From: Centroberyx gerrardi
Taxonomy: Eukaryota > Chordata > Actinopteri > Beryciformes > Berycidae
Assembly (NCBI RefSeq): GCF_048128805.1
Contig: NC_136004.1
Location: 16,802,185 to 16,866,184, forward strand
Length of the DNA: 64,000 bases
Direction: 5' to 3'
Position numbers and translations under genes: made by a program. Under the pieces are notes generated by a model that made no database searches, was not told the origin of the DNA, and was given only the letters and a program-made list of their open reading frames with translations. Shown piece by piece: positions 35,601 to 48,420 of the stretch; position 1 is the stretch's first letter; each line of letters opens with the position of its first letter.

Positions 35601-38340
35601 GTGGTGGTCCTGGTAGGGGAGGGGAGATGGGAACGATGGTCTTTGAGGAGGGTAATTCTGCATTTTGAATTTTGGATTTCAGCATTTAGGTCAAACTTTA
35701 CCCCAGGTCTCACAACCATCTGCTCCTGGGATACAGGCCAAGGCCACAGGGCAGGGTTCTGCTCGCATGGAGGAGGCTCAGTAAAGAGCTCAGCAGATCC
35801 CTCAACCCCTCTCTGACGTGCCCTCTCCCTGCCTTGTGTTTCAGGTGTTTTCCCTTTTTAGCTGCATCCTCCAGGGAGCCGGCGTTAAAATGGATGATTG
35901 CCTGCGACCGTCGCATTAAAAGCATTAATCCCGCTCTTATCAAGCAGGGAATGATGAATTAGGAGCGTCAGCTCTGGGCTCACCTTTGTTGTCATTTGAA
36001 CAGAATCAAAGCTTTAAATCACAGGGCTGCACCTGGTAATAGGAGGGGGGGATGGCATTCTAATACTGTGTGTGACAGAGCTGCACTGCTTCCAGCTGAT
36101 TTAATAACTCCAGAAGGAGGGGGTGGCACTGGGCTAAATGAAAATTTGAGCAAAGGTTTTAAAAAATATGATTGCTGGATGAAATGGCGGTTGCCCCCAT
36201 TTCTCTCTGGTTAATGCTCCTTTTCCTTGCTGTGTAATACAAGTCACCTGAGTTTTGGCTGTCACTCAATCATTGTCGGGCCAGTTTTGATAAGGTTTGT
36301 AATAAAGCTGCTACTGTATGTGCTCAGCATACAATACTTGCTTTCTCTTTTTGCTGCTGGGACCAGTGGGAATTCAAGTCCTCTTTGAAGGATCAGGCTG
36401 ACTTGCTTATGTTTTTGACAAGTTTCCACTGGGGAAGGCCTTGTTATAATCAACGTTGATTTGTTTAGAGGTAGTGTATGCGTCAGTACAGGAGCAGAGA
36501 ACATGCTCTGCTCACAAGCTGCCAGGGGTAGGACATTCACTCCCACTGCTGTTGAGCTGCTCCAACACTATTTGCAACTCACAACAATAGCATGGCATAT
36601 TGCTTTTATAGCAGAGTACCAGACTACTGATCTGATAAAAAATGTCTATACTGAGTAGCTTTTACTAACTGCACTGCGAATGGTAGTTTGATTTAACCTT
36701 TGCAATCTTTTCAGATAATTTTAAATAAAATATGACATTGAGGTGGAAGAGTATATTGATCAATGTTATGACAAAACAGATCAAACTTTTCTTTGCATGT
36801 TAAATTGTTTATGAGCAACACTGAAGCAACTAAACTCTCTTTTTCATAGAGTACTGCAGTGTATTTATGAAAAAAGAAACACATGGAAATAAACGTCAAT
36901 TTTAATGAGGGAGAACAATATAACTCTATTATTGAAATGATTTCACCACGTTCATTTCTGTAAATTCCCAGATCAAAGCAGCTCATTACATTTTGTTAAT
37001 TAGACCTAGATAAAGTGAACCTCACTTCAAAAATGCAGGAATATGAGAGAATATCGTTTGTTGTTCATTGAAATGTGAATTGGACTTCAGTAGCCTACTT
37101 TTCCACGACATTTGAAACAGGGAATTTCCGCTTTCTAAATTCCATTATTATTCCCCCGTCCTCTTCTTCTTCTCTTCCTATATTTCTCTTTTCTCCGTCT
37201 CTCTGTCGTTTTCTTTTCTGAACACTCACAAGGTCTATAAAGCACTCAGCCGGCTCGATCCATACCCTTCAAGTAGGATGGAGACCACTCTCCTTTGAGT
37301 CTGTAAATGCTGTGGAGAAATATGTGAAAAGACAGTTATGTTGCAGTGAATATTAATGGCTCTTTGAGTGCTTGCTCCCTGGTAAACAGGAGGATTGAGT
37401 TGACATGTAGCCAAAGACATAATTTAAATCTGGGGAGGTCACAGGAAACATTAGCAAATTATCTACCCAATGCCTTCCAAGATCTCCCGGCCGATAATGG
37501 AAAAGCCAATCTATTTGGCTGATCTGTATCTTATCGGAATAGGCTGAGAAAAGCTCACAGTAATTTCACTTGATATGATAGGAGATTTCCCTTCACTTTG
37601 AGATTAAGTTTGCCTCAGGGGTCTGCGCTATAATTGTAAGCATCTAACAAGGTGAAACATTTGTGGAATTCACAACTACATTTTTCATGAAACATGCAAA
37701 GACGGGCGGTACTGTAAGGCATGCGGGGGCAAAAAGTGTGTGTCCTGTGGTTAATATTTACGGTGAGCTAACTATTAATACTGCATTATGTTACATTTTA
37801 GGTCTTGGATATAGGGGTATAATTCTTGAGCAAATATGTTTAATTTATTGTATTGTATTGTATTGTAACATTTTACTTTTTAATTCTGGCATTGCATGTT
37901 CAACATATGTAACTATGTACACCTTACTAATGCATTTATTGCTGTCATTATAGTGTTATTACACAAAAAATGGGACCCAATATGAAAGGTTATTTTAACA
38001 TGTCTTTAGTCATATTTATAAACATTGATTTTACTGTACATGAACTTTGATCTCATATACGCTATGCATCTAATAGTTCTCAAAATTGAAAATCCCAAAC
38101 AGAAAGCTGGATGGATGGATCAGTAATTTAGTTATGACCTGATTCTCAGTGTAGCCAAAATGTCATAACAGTCTATCTGAATTATGCTTTACCATACCCT
38201 GACAGGGTCATTATTGGTGATATATGTTTACATATCCTGTTGGTAAAGCAGTTGTCTGTGACCTTAAAGACATGGAAACGAGCCATCAGTGAACTGGGAG
38301 CCATCTGTCGCACATCTGTAGGGGAGACAGGAGATCCATC
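32636..38340. other. Gene desert block; no gene seen
   Basis: No supported exon. The stretch 33200-35100 is AT-rich and plain. At 35850-36030 there is a denser element with SOX-like, LEF-like and TAATCC motifs (see the separate entry). The remainder carries no recognisable mobile element. Confidence 0.55.
35850..36030. promoter_or_regulatory. Candidate conserved non-coding element with SOX/LEF/OTX-like motifs
   Basis: Within 180 bases there are gcattaatcccgctcttatc (a TAATCC OTX/CRX-type core and a GATA core CTTATC), cacctttgttgtc (SOX core), atcaaagc (LEF/TCF core) and an E-box CACCTG. There is no simple repeat. Function is inferred from motif density only. Confidence 0.3.
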
Positions 38341-38347
38341 CACTTCT

Positions 38348-38381
<34 letters not shown>

Positions 38382-38386
38382 GGGGG
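38348..38386 (+). repeat. (GA)n microsatellite
   Basis: An imperfect GA run with one CA interruption, ending in six G. Confidence 0.9.
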
Positions 38387-38846
38387 AACCTTACCTTAAC
38401 CTTACGTCCATCCAGTGAGATTCCATTAGTCGGGTTCCTACCCAATATTGCCCTGCCCTCTAAGGTTTTGTTTTAGTTAAGCCCAGCTGAGCTACCTTCA
38501 GACACGGTGGTCCATCTTGATGGGAATGAGCTCTGACAGCTGTGGCTATAAAGTGGAAACAGATCCGTGGCCTTCTCTATGGCCTCTGGAATTCCACAGC
38601 TCTCCGGGGCCAAATCAGCTGTCCTTTAGACCGATCGATCCAAGACCATTGATTCCTCGGCCGATTTAATTTGCTTTCTGATGTCTGATTAGTAATGATT
38701 TACAGGGCCCTTTGTTCGCCGTAGAATCCTCTGAAAAAACGACGAGGTTTATGCTTTGATGAATGATCTTCTTTTCTGGCCCTTTCATGTATGAACCTTA
38801 AAATTCATAGGTTATGACCCCACCCACAAAGAGACAAGCACGCTCT

Positions 38847-38858
38847 GCCCTCTGGTGA
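38847..38858 (-). promoter_or_regulatory. CTCF-like motif, reverse orientation
   Basis: GCCCTCTGGTGA matches the reversed core GCCMYCTRSTGG at eleven of twelve positions (last base A for G). It faces the forward motif at 17187. The single mismatch makes it weaker. Confidence 0.3.
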
Positions 38859-39769
38859 TCAGTGGGAATTGGAGGAGCTTGTTTTCACCTTGCCACAGTA
38901 AATCTAGTAGCAGAGGTCAGTGGCTCGAGAGACACTCAGACCAAGAGACTGACTGACTGACTGGATGCAGTGAAAAGGTCTCTGCTGCTGCTCCGCTGAG
39001 GTATTGACATCTGTACCTAGTTACAGATGTGTCTAGAAACCAATTACTATCAATCTTTAATTAATTGTTTGATGTTTTCTTTATATTTTGAATTTTAGTG
39101 TGTTATTTTTTTTCCAGGGAACTAAATGGTTTACTTGGATGAAAAGCATTCTCAATTAAAACCAATGGGCGATACTAGCTGCAAACTAGCTAAGGGAGCT
39201 TGTTAATAGATAGTGCTAACAAAGCTAACAAGCCTGTTTTCATTGAAATAAGGTATCAATGCAGAAACTTTACCACAATGCCAAGTGCCAGAGAAAGAAA
39301 AATAGACTTGAGTCAAATGAACAAATCTAGTTCTTGTTACTGTGTAATATCCTAACATGAGAGTCCTGTGCTCTCAGACTTTCAAATTAGTACTGTGCAA
39401 TGCTATGATTAGCACTGGCATTGCATTGGATTACACTGAATGTTTCATCAAGGTTTCAAATATTATTTAAATCATAGTACAGTCAAAATAACTGCAGTTC
39501 TGTAGGTGCCAAACCTTTGATAGACATTCTGTGGATCCTGTGGAAACCAGATAGGTCTAGTAATAGTGTTGATCATTTGAATTTTGCCTCTTTTGAACCT
39601 TGTAATGATGAAAATTACATGCTAATTTTTCAATTAAAGCACAGAGTTTCATTATTCATCTATTCAAATCTTTGGATCAGGCCATGGCTTGTGAGATGTG
39701 TGATTTGAGCTTTAGATAAAGGCAATAATGGCAGAGCGTACATTGAAAAATACATGATAGAGACCAGTC

Positions 39770-40090
39770 CTGTCCTCTCGCTCCAACCTCCTCGCGCCAT
39801 GCGGTGCGGAGCGAGCACTGAGGTCACAGCTGCAGCGTGCGGGGGGCATCAGGGCAGGCAGGGCGGAAACCTGGGCCTGGGAGGAGAGCTGTTGTTGGAG
39901 GGAAGATTTAGAGACTCTCTCCTGCTGTCAGGACGAAGGGCAGGAAGTGAAACTTGTACCGAAGCAGCCTCATCAGCAGAGGCCTGTGGGTAAATTGAGC
40001 TTCACAGCTGGAGCCCCCCCCCGCCGCGCCCTCAGTGGCCCCTGCTGCAGGTTGCTGCGGTGTTTACAGCCCCATGATAAAACACGGGAA
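39770..40090. other. GC- and CpG-rich island inside the desert
   Basis: About 320 bases stand out from AT-rich surroundings, with ctcgcgccatgcggtgcgga near 39790 and a C run followed by gccgcgcc at 40013-40030. A possible donor (gtgggtaaat near 39988) follows an open frame, but no known protein is recognised. It may be an enhancer or the start of a non-coding transcript; neither can be shown here. Confidence 0.35.
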
Positions 40091-43000
40091 CGACTTGCAT
40101 GGAGAACAAAGTGCCGACATGATGACTCGAAGGCAAAAATTAGTGCTGAACTCCTACCAAGAGGAGCCTTCTCAGTAACCATGCTAGCATACCGCCCAAG
40201 GAAATTCAAAGACCTTTTGCAGGATTTTTTTTTATTTGCGTTACAGTACTGTGATAACTGTATTGACAGCTTGCTTGATAGAAGTCACATACTGTAGCAA
40301 TTTAGTAGTTCCACTTTCAAGCAGAATAAAGGCTAGCACCCATTTCGTTTTTGTGTATATACTTAAACTTTGATCATATAAAAACAATAAATTGCAGAAA
40401 TACTGTGAAATTTAAAAATGGTAGAAAAGGTAGTAAATTGCTATTACATTGTTGTTAACGTTTCTGGTAACGAAAACACTAACGCTGTCTCTAAAGCAGA
40501 GATGACAGTGCGTCAGCCATCAGTGTGTAAGAGTCAGATTTCCATATGGAGCCCCCCTGATGGGAGTGCAGCGCCATGTGAAAGAGAAGAAAGGCACGTA
40601 ACCTCTGGTGTGTAAATGTGAATGTTTGCCCCGAGTCATTTGCCTGCCAACAGACATGAAGGCTCAGGGGAAATGAGGTGTGACACACGGGCCCACACAC
40701 GCCAGGTTGTGGCAGTTGTTGCTTTGATGATCCTGTGAGCTTATGGGTCTCCAGGTGAAACGCAAGTCCTTGTCCCTGACGTTGACTGTAAATATCCTAA
40801 TGTTGTCCTCACCACACAAGTAGGGGTTGGTGCTTTGACTTTCCCTTCGCGACCTTTCACGGTTATCCCACCTTATGAATTGTTCATGATCTTCCTGATA
40901 ACCTTCCCCCGTTCGCTGGATTACAAAACAATGGCACAGTAGATTATTATCCTTTGTTTGGTGGTTGGCTATATGGAGCAATGAGAGGAGATCAGCAGAG
41001 TTATTTGGAGACTACTGAGAATTGATTATGATATTTGAGCTCCGTCTGCAGCATTCCAGTAGATTAGAAGCTCTGTTGGGCAACGGGTTTTGTGATAATC
41101 CCACACCTGGCCTGATGGTGAGATAGAAACAAAAGGAGCCTTGATCACCTCAAGATACCCCGGCTCAACGTAGTTAAAAGCACAACAGTTGAACAGTTGA
41201 GAAAAACAAACTTCTCAGGGATGAAAGCAGTCCGTGTTCATGCATTCCCAAAATCAAAGCCCACCTATGCTCCTTGGTATGTAAGATCATGTGAGGTGAC
41301 AGTGATAATAAAACCAATTTGTTTTCAATCAGAAAGAACATCTTGTGCTGAGATTCCCCTGTGTTCTCAGAAACAGGCCTTGATTATTGTTCTGCCCTTG
41401 CCTTCAAAGTAAGCTTCAATAACACTGCCTCACTCGGGGGTGTCAAAAGTACAAGGCCTCCGAATACACATTGTCACTTTCTCTATTGCTGTCAAATTAT
41501 TCCTCTCTGTCTTTGCGCTTTGTTTGCCATCAAAAAAACATCAAGCAGCGGTTCATCTGTTGTTTTCAAGCTTCTGTTTGTGTTTGTATCTGCGTGTGTG
41601 TGAGTGAGTGCGTACGTGTCTGCGTATATGTGTGTATGCATGTTTGCATGTGTGCGAGTGCATGCATCCTGCGTGCACAGTGGGTGCGCACTTAGACACA
41701 TAAGAAGCTGATGATGGTTTGTGACGGCCTGATTGATTTCTCTGAATTGAAAAAAAATTGCACTGAGACAGCAGGTGGAGATTTCTGTTAATGGAGTTAG
41801 CATAACCATAGAGCCATCTGGATTGGATATATAGCACTTAAGGTCAGGGGACATGTGTGTACGTGTATATACTGTATATTACACACACACAAACAGACAT
41901 TACTAGAGCACAAAATATGCTTGTTTGATAAAGGATGCTTTCCTTTATTCTCATTTGACAAAGGATGCGTCTGTCTAGAGAGTCTGCTTCTCCTCAAGTC
42001 TGGCCTGGTCACTGTGGAGCTGCTGCCAGCCCCCACCTTCACTCCTCTCCTCTTTCTTTTTCTCTTCCCCTCTCCTCTCCTCTGCTGCGGGAGTGGTGGT
42101 GGTCTGGTGTCCTCTCACCTCTCCTCCCCAGAGGGCCCTCTCCCTTATTCAGTTCCCCCTTATCTGCCACATCAAAGGATCTCATTACGAGCTGTCACAC
42201 CGGCCCCACCCCCGGCCAACCTGTTCCTGCCGTCACATTTAAATAGCGACGCATTGTATTCGTAATAGGTAATGTCATGCAGTGTGGTCTCTGATGTCTC
42301 CCAGATCCCCCTTTACCTTCCTTTGCTATCTCTTTCTCCCCACTTCAACCCCATGTGCCCGACAGACGCCCCTCTATAAAATTCTCTTTTATTTATAGCT
42401 TGTTTGCTTTTTATTAGGCAGCTGTGTAGACCAAAGTCGCTCGTCTTGTTTGATGTGCACATCTCTCATCTGTGATTACGAAGTGAATCTTAAAAAAAGG
42501 ACAGGCTGTTAAATGAAACGACTGGAGCGGAGCCTCCTTAGTGGAGATGATTCTGCGAGGCTTTTATTTGTCTCCTCTCCATCTGCATCTTACAGTTCGT
42601 GTCTCAGACCCTCGCCGATGTTCCTGCTCTACAAGCCCCCGAGCAGCTCCTCCGGCAGACAGAGGTTCCTGTTTTGGCAATCCCGCCCAAAAACCTTCAG
42701 TATCCCAGACCCCACCTGTTAGCCCAGGAGTCCCAGAGCTGCAGCCAAGGGCGTAATTAACGGGAGTGGGGTTCCACTCCTGCCGCTCGCCGCCCTCATT
42801 TACCCACTTAATTTATTTACTAAACGGAGCAGTGCCACTGGCTCGGCTCTGCTCGTGTTCCCGGTAGCGCTCTCCACACCGGCAGGGCTGTTAAAGAATA
42901 GAGCGGTGCCTTCCATGTGTCGTAAATAATCTCCATGGCAGACTTTACTGGGGCCACTGAGCACAGCCAGGGAGGAATCTGATTGTAATAGTGGATGGGG

Positions 43001-44093
43001 CGCTTTCGTGAGCTGCATTTATCATGACCAATGTGAGGACAATGCCATCCGGGAGGAATGATGAATCTTAGAGTTTGTTTCCTCCCACTGCTCCTGTTCT
43101 GTGATATGTTGTACAGCCCTGCTCACTAGTTTGACAGGTATCACTCATTCCCCACCTACAGACAGCCAATTAAGTCAGTATGCAGTGGATCCTAGATGGT
43201 AAGCTTTCACTTGACTGACCCAGCTACAGTATGGAGGTGTGTGTCAAAGTGTGTGACTGTGTAGGAGGGCGTGAGGAGGAGGACGAGGAGGGGGGGCGGG
43301 ATGTGTTGGAGTGGGGGGTTATGCAGAGAGTTTAGACAGAGAAAGCACAACTCCAAGGACAACTTCTCCATCTCTTCCAGACATTTATCTGACACTTGAG
43401 AGTAATAGATGAAGGTTGCAGCATTTTTGGAAGGGGATGCTAGAGTTTTATTTCACAGGATGTTTTGTTTTTCCCATGGAGGATTTATTTTGGCAGGGCT
43501 GTTACTCAGAAGCGGTTCTCTTTCCTCCCTCCTCTCTTCCTCTCTATCCATCTCTCTCCTCTCTTCATCTCCATCCTTTATTTCTCTCTGAGGCTGTATC
43601 TCTCCTTCTTGCTCTTTGTCTCAGCCTCCCTCTGTTTGATAAACTTTGGAGATTTTGTATAACAAAGCACACAAGAAACACCAGCAGCAAAAAAAAAAAA
43701 AAAAGGACAATCACATTGTCAAGGTGCTTTGAAGAGCAGAGCACTGCACCAGCAGATTAATGTCCTCATAAAGCGAGGGAGCTGATTTTGATGGAGGACT
43801 TTATAGATTTTTAGGTGGACCACCTCCTTTGGGTGATATTTCTTTTCTCTTTTGTTCTACATACTTGCGGGGAACTGTAGGTAAGAGAGAGACGGAGTGG
43901 GGGAAATCTAAGCATGAGAGAGAGCACAGGGGTTGACAGTGGCACTGATAATAACTAGATCAACTACACAACCAGCATGCATATGAAACTCTACCTTATG
44001 GGAGAATGGCATACTGTTTCAATGACATTTGCCAATGAGGAACGGTGTAGTGTGTTTGGCCTTGTGCTGACACACACACACATGCACACATGG

Positions 44094-44142
<49 letters not shown>

Positions 44143-47100
44143 GCTGAAAGCTGCCAGTGATATTGCACCATTAAGAGGCAATTGTCGAAGAATGATTGGC
44201 CCTTACAAACAATGAATCAATAGTTACTATGGAAATGGAGTCAAAAAGAAAACAACAGTGGCTATTGATGTGGGCAGGTAATGAAATGATAATACCTTGC
44301 AGATGGAACGGTTGTCAAGGAGTCATTGACCTTGATTCCTCCCACAGTTCCTCTCTCCCCTCTGCTCCGGGTTGATAAGAGCCAACAAGAAACATGCAGG
44401 ATCAAAAGATCATCCATTTCAGCACTTTTGGCTCTCTACACGTTTGTTTTTTAATACAAAATTTGAAATATTTTAGGATTTCTCCCACATGATGCTAAGT
44501 GTATCTGTGTTTGATGGTAAAAAAAACCCAAAAGTGAGGGCAGAGGCTCTGGACTTCCTCCAGAGAGTATCCTCTAAAATCTACTGGTGAGTAAAATCTA
44601 CTGGTGCGCGACTGAGTGATAGCTCAAGATGGTATTCGTTTTTTTATAAAATCAAAAACAAACAGCAACCCCGGCTGAACATTGACTGTGTGTGATTGCA
44701 TATTTGTCTGGAGGGCAATCGGAGAGTCTGTGGAAAACAAAAGCCTTATGCTATATATCTTTCCTTTTTTCCTGAGACCTTTTGATGAAATTCAATTTGA
44801 TGGCCCAAACAGCAGTAAAAAGAGAGCCTTGATGGAGGAGAGTTGAGCCTGAGCCACGCAAGCCGGGGTAAGGAGACCTCCCTCTGGGCCTGGCAGCCCA
44901 ATCCAGCTTATTGATTTTCTGTCCTCTCCTTCAATATCTGGAATGCGCCATACCCAATAGATTATGACAAACGTGCCCGCCAGAGACCACCGATCCTCTA
45001 ATTGAACTTGATGGAGTACAGCTGAGGATCAAAGGTTAGGAAAATTCGGTGACATAGCAGGTTTCTCTACTCCTCTGAAAGACACTCCTTCAAAGTCTAT
45101 AAAACATACTGGGGTCTTAGGGAAAAAAGGTATTATCTTCCTTCCATCCAACCTCCTCTTCTCTCTTCTTGTCTTCTCCATGGCTATGGACAGCTAGACT
45201 TTCACCGCACCGCTGAGCACAATGGAGTCAGTGCTTTACAATAACAACCTCCTGCCAAAAGCACAAAAAAACAAGGCAGAAGAAAAGCTCAGTGCTCTAT
45301 TTTGATGAAAGTAACAAGCACAGCTTGTTGTAAATAGGCTTTCTGAAGCCTGAGGCAGCTTTTCTCCCCAGGGGACGTGCTTTCTGCATCTCTCCCAGGG
45401 TTGCTGTCGCCAAAAGGTTCTCTCTGTAAGGGAAAAAGGAGGCACAAACAAGAACTTGCTTCAGCTCTTCTGACAAGAGGAGGAAATCATCCTTCAGTGG
45501 GGCACACTAGCTGGGATTTACCATCCATTCAGATTGGGAATAAGATGCGTGGGTTACATGACATGATTGTGTATGGACCTTTTTGTTAGCTGTATTGTTA
45601 GGATTACAGTCCAGGTGCACGGAGAGACACATTGTTAGCTGAGTGTGTCTAGGTGTTGAGCTACTGAGGAAAGAGGCAGCGCTCTGTCTGTCTGTGAGCT
45701 CTTCCTCCTGATCCCAGATAACTCGGATGTGTGCTTATTCAAATGAGATCTGCTCCGGGCACCCTCTTGCAAATCAGGTGCCATCCGCACTGGCATTGTC
45801 ACACAAATTAGAAACGGCTGTTTTGGGCAGAGCAGAGGTGCAGAGTCTGTGGACATAGTTAGCCCTGCCTCCTTTGATGTGGTGGCTGTCTCCACACCTC
45901 CACAGGAAGCCCAACCACTGGACCACGTCTCTCTCACCTCTTTCTCCCCGAGGAGGGAAAAAAGACGTAAAAGATGATTGTCTCCAGCCTGCCACCCACA
46001 TTTGAGAGAGTAGTTTTTTTCTTTTAATAAATCTCCTCAAACCTCTCTCTTCAGTTACCTTTCTCCCCAATGCCTATAAGCCCCTCTGATCCTTTCCAAT
46101 AATAATGGCATTGCCAGCCAATCTCTCTGAAAATGGGTTCAGCGCATACCTAATCCCATTTAATTACTTAGACACACAGGGCTCAGGACACACTCCTCAG
46201 GCGGCGGCCCCCCCTCTGTAAGCATGCCCTGTTTGCACCCCCATCCACCTCTTCTCATGAATTATGGATCCCTGGCTGCAAGGCGAGGGGCGATCATTCC
46301 GCCTGCTCTGTCATAAGGCTCAGGGAGAGCCTTAGCTCAGTGTAAATATGGTGCCTGTCTGGGGTTGAGGTGCCCTATTGTGCGTGGTATTAAAAGCTCA
46401 CCACTCTCCCTCTCAGTCCCTCCACCGCTGCAGTGCTCACAGCAGGGGGGCAGGGGTAATCGCACAGGCCTTCCAGCACTCTGCTCAACTGCAGCCGGGC
46501 TCACGCTGACCAGCATTATGGCTGACAGTCATCATACCTGAGAGGAGGGGAGAAATGAAAAGGAGATGGAAGCTGAAAGCGGGAAAAATGGGCTGAATCA
46601 GCCTGGTTTTACTGTTGATTTGTCAGCACAAATGCTGTTTTACACAGTAAGAAAACATAAAAACTTTCAGTGTGATCAGATGTCAAAGTCCCCCTGACCC
46701 TGTCCTCTTGTGATGTAATGGTGAGACGACTTGAAACAGACATTCCCTGAATGATAGGGTTTTATTGGCCACTTCTGACAATGCCAGACTGTAGGTTTTT
46801 GACTGTTTTAACATAGATTCCTGTCAGGGATATCTGTATGCTATCTGTACGCTCTCAGTTGCTGTTGATTCCTGTGGCTGCCACAGCATAGCAGCTGAGC
46901 AGAGCAGAGGAGTGCACTGGATAAATCATGCTGTCCACTCCTTATGAGCTTGGCTGAGTGGATCAGACCTCTCCTTTCCTGCTGCTATCAGATGCTTCAA
47001 CTGCACATACTTCTGGGCATGATATACCATTCTCTCGTGTCACTACCTGGTTGGAAATGTGATGACACGTTTATTGAGGAATAAAGGTCTGCGAGAGCCT

Positions 47101-48100
47101 TCATCGGGGGTTACAGACACATTCACAGAAACGGCTAAATAAAGTACAAGACGGCCACCTAAGGACTCTATAATTGGCAATGTCACAGTCCTCTCCTTGC
47201 CTTAGGAAAAGAAAAGAAAGATGATGTCTGTGTCAGCTCTGAGATGGTCCGATGCTGTCTGTCAGGGCCCTGAGCACATTTCCTTGAGCTCGGTACAGAC
47301 AGGGCTTGTCTCGCTGCCCTCAGCAGCAGACAGACGTCTCATCTTTATCTCTCCAGATTTCTACCTAATCTGTTTCTCTCCCCTTGGCCTCTCTTCATGA
47401 ATCTGTCATAAATCATTTTTTGGATTCTGGCCCCGTTTGCACAGACGGTTTCATAAAGGGAGAGGAACGGGCATCAGATATCCAGACTAAATAGCAATCA
47501 AATTACACGGGATATGAAATGCTGTAGTTTGGAATCCATTATACTACTCAATAAGAGTCTTTTCACTGTAATATGTCAGCTCTGGCCCTGGAGGGACAAA
47601 AGCACAGATGGTACTGTATATGTGCAATATGCATATGACTGAACATTCTAATAACTCTGGCAGACAGCTGAGCGAACGATATAGAAGCTGAGTGCACACA
47701 GTCTTGTTCAAAATCCAAGGGTGCTTTAGTATCACCCGCACCATATATACATCAAAATTAGCCTGATGGAAGTTAATTTTGTATATCATAAAAAAGAAGC
47801 TCCAGAACACAGTAAAACAGTCGGGGACCTTGAAATGCTTTTGCGGCTGTTTTCATACCGCCCACACCAGGTGCTCTAATCCACAGATGAGGGTTCACCT
47901 TGTGCTTAGCCTTCTTTGCTGGTTACATTGATTCTAGGGGTTAATTGCAGTGTTTTTTTGCTTTTTTTTTTGTTGCTTTTTTAAGTTCACATGAAAACAA
48001 CTAATTACATTTAATCACAAACTAAAGTGATGATCACGCTAAATGGACTGCACCTATCTCTGCCTGCATCTGTTAAAACCACTGCCTGTTTTAAAGGGCT
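40091..48100. other. Gene desert block; no gene seen
   Basis: No supported exon. It contains degenerate TG-rich DNA at 41590-41680, polypyrimidine DNA at 42035-42090 and 43500-43625, an A run at 43689-43704 and a CA array at 44070. The intervals 44780-45120, 46110-46420 and 47100-47500 are of ordinary complexity with scattered TAAT cores and could hold regulatory elements. Confidence 0.55.
44070..44138 (+). repeat. (CA)n microsatellite
   Basis: CA units interrupted by atg and tggat early on, then about 22 uninterrupted units. Confidence 0.97.
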
Positions 48101-48132
48101 CTTCATTTTGACAAGTATCATCGAAAAATTCT

Positions 48133-48146
48133 GTCACCATGACAAC
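48133..48146 (+). promoter_or_regulatory. RFX X-box-like motif 1
   Basis: GTCACC-AT-GACAAC fits the RFX consensus GTNRCC(N0-3)RGYAAC except for one base in the second half. The surrounding sequence is rich in TAAT cores. Confidence 0.35.
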
Positions 48147-48396
48147 GGCAGACTCATTACATTTAATCCACTAATTGCTAACTAGCTCCACAATTGCTTG
48201 TAATTGCTTTGGGGACACAGTTAACCCCTTGGTTGGTATGCAGAGCAAGGCTACTTCTCCCTGCGTCGGACAAAGGCCAGAAATGAAAGATGGTACAATG
48301 GAACCCCCGCCCCAATAGACAGAAACTGTGCACACTCCGTCCTCATCCTCTGTGCATTCCTAAATCTCCCCAGCACAATATTAATTAATGGGGATG

Positions 48397-48420
48397 GTTG
48401 CCATGGTGATTGATCACCAT
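48397..48420. promoter_or_regulatory. RFX half-site overlapping a perfect inverted repeat
   Basis: GTTGCCATGG at 48397-48406 is a perfect first RFX half-site with the start of the second. It overlaps ATGGTGAT (48403-48410), TG, ATCACCAT (48413-48420), an inverted repeat with perfect eight-base arms. The ten-base palindrome ATTAATTAAT lies just before, at 48380-48389. Confidence 0.4.
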
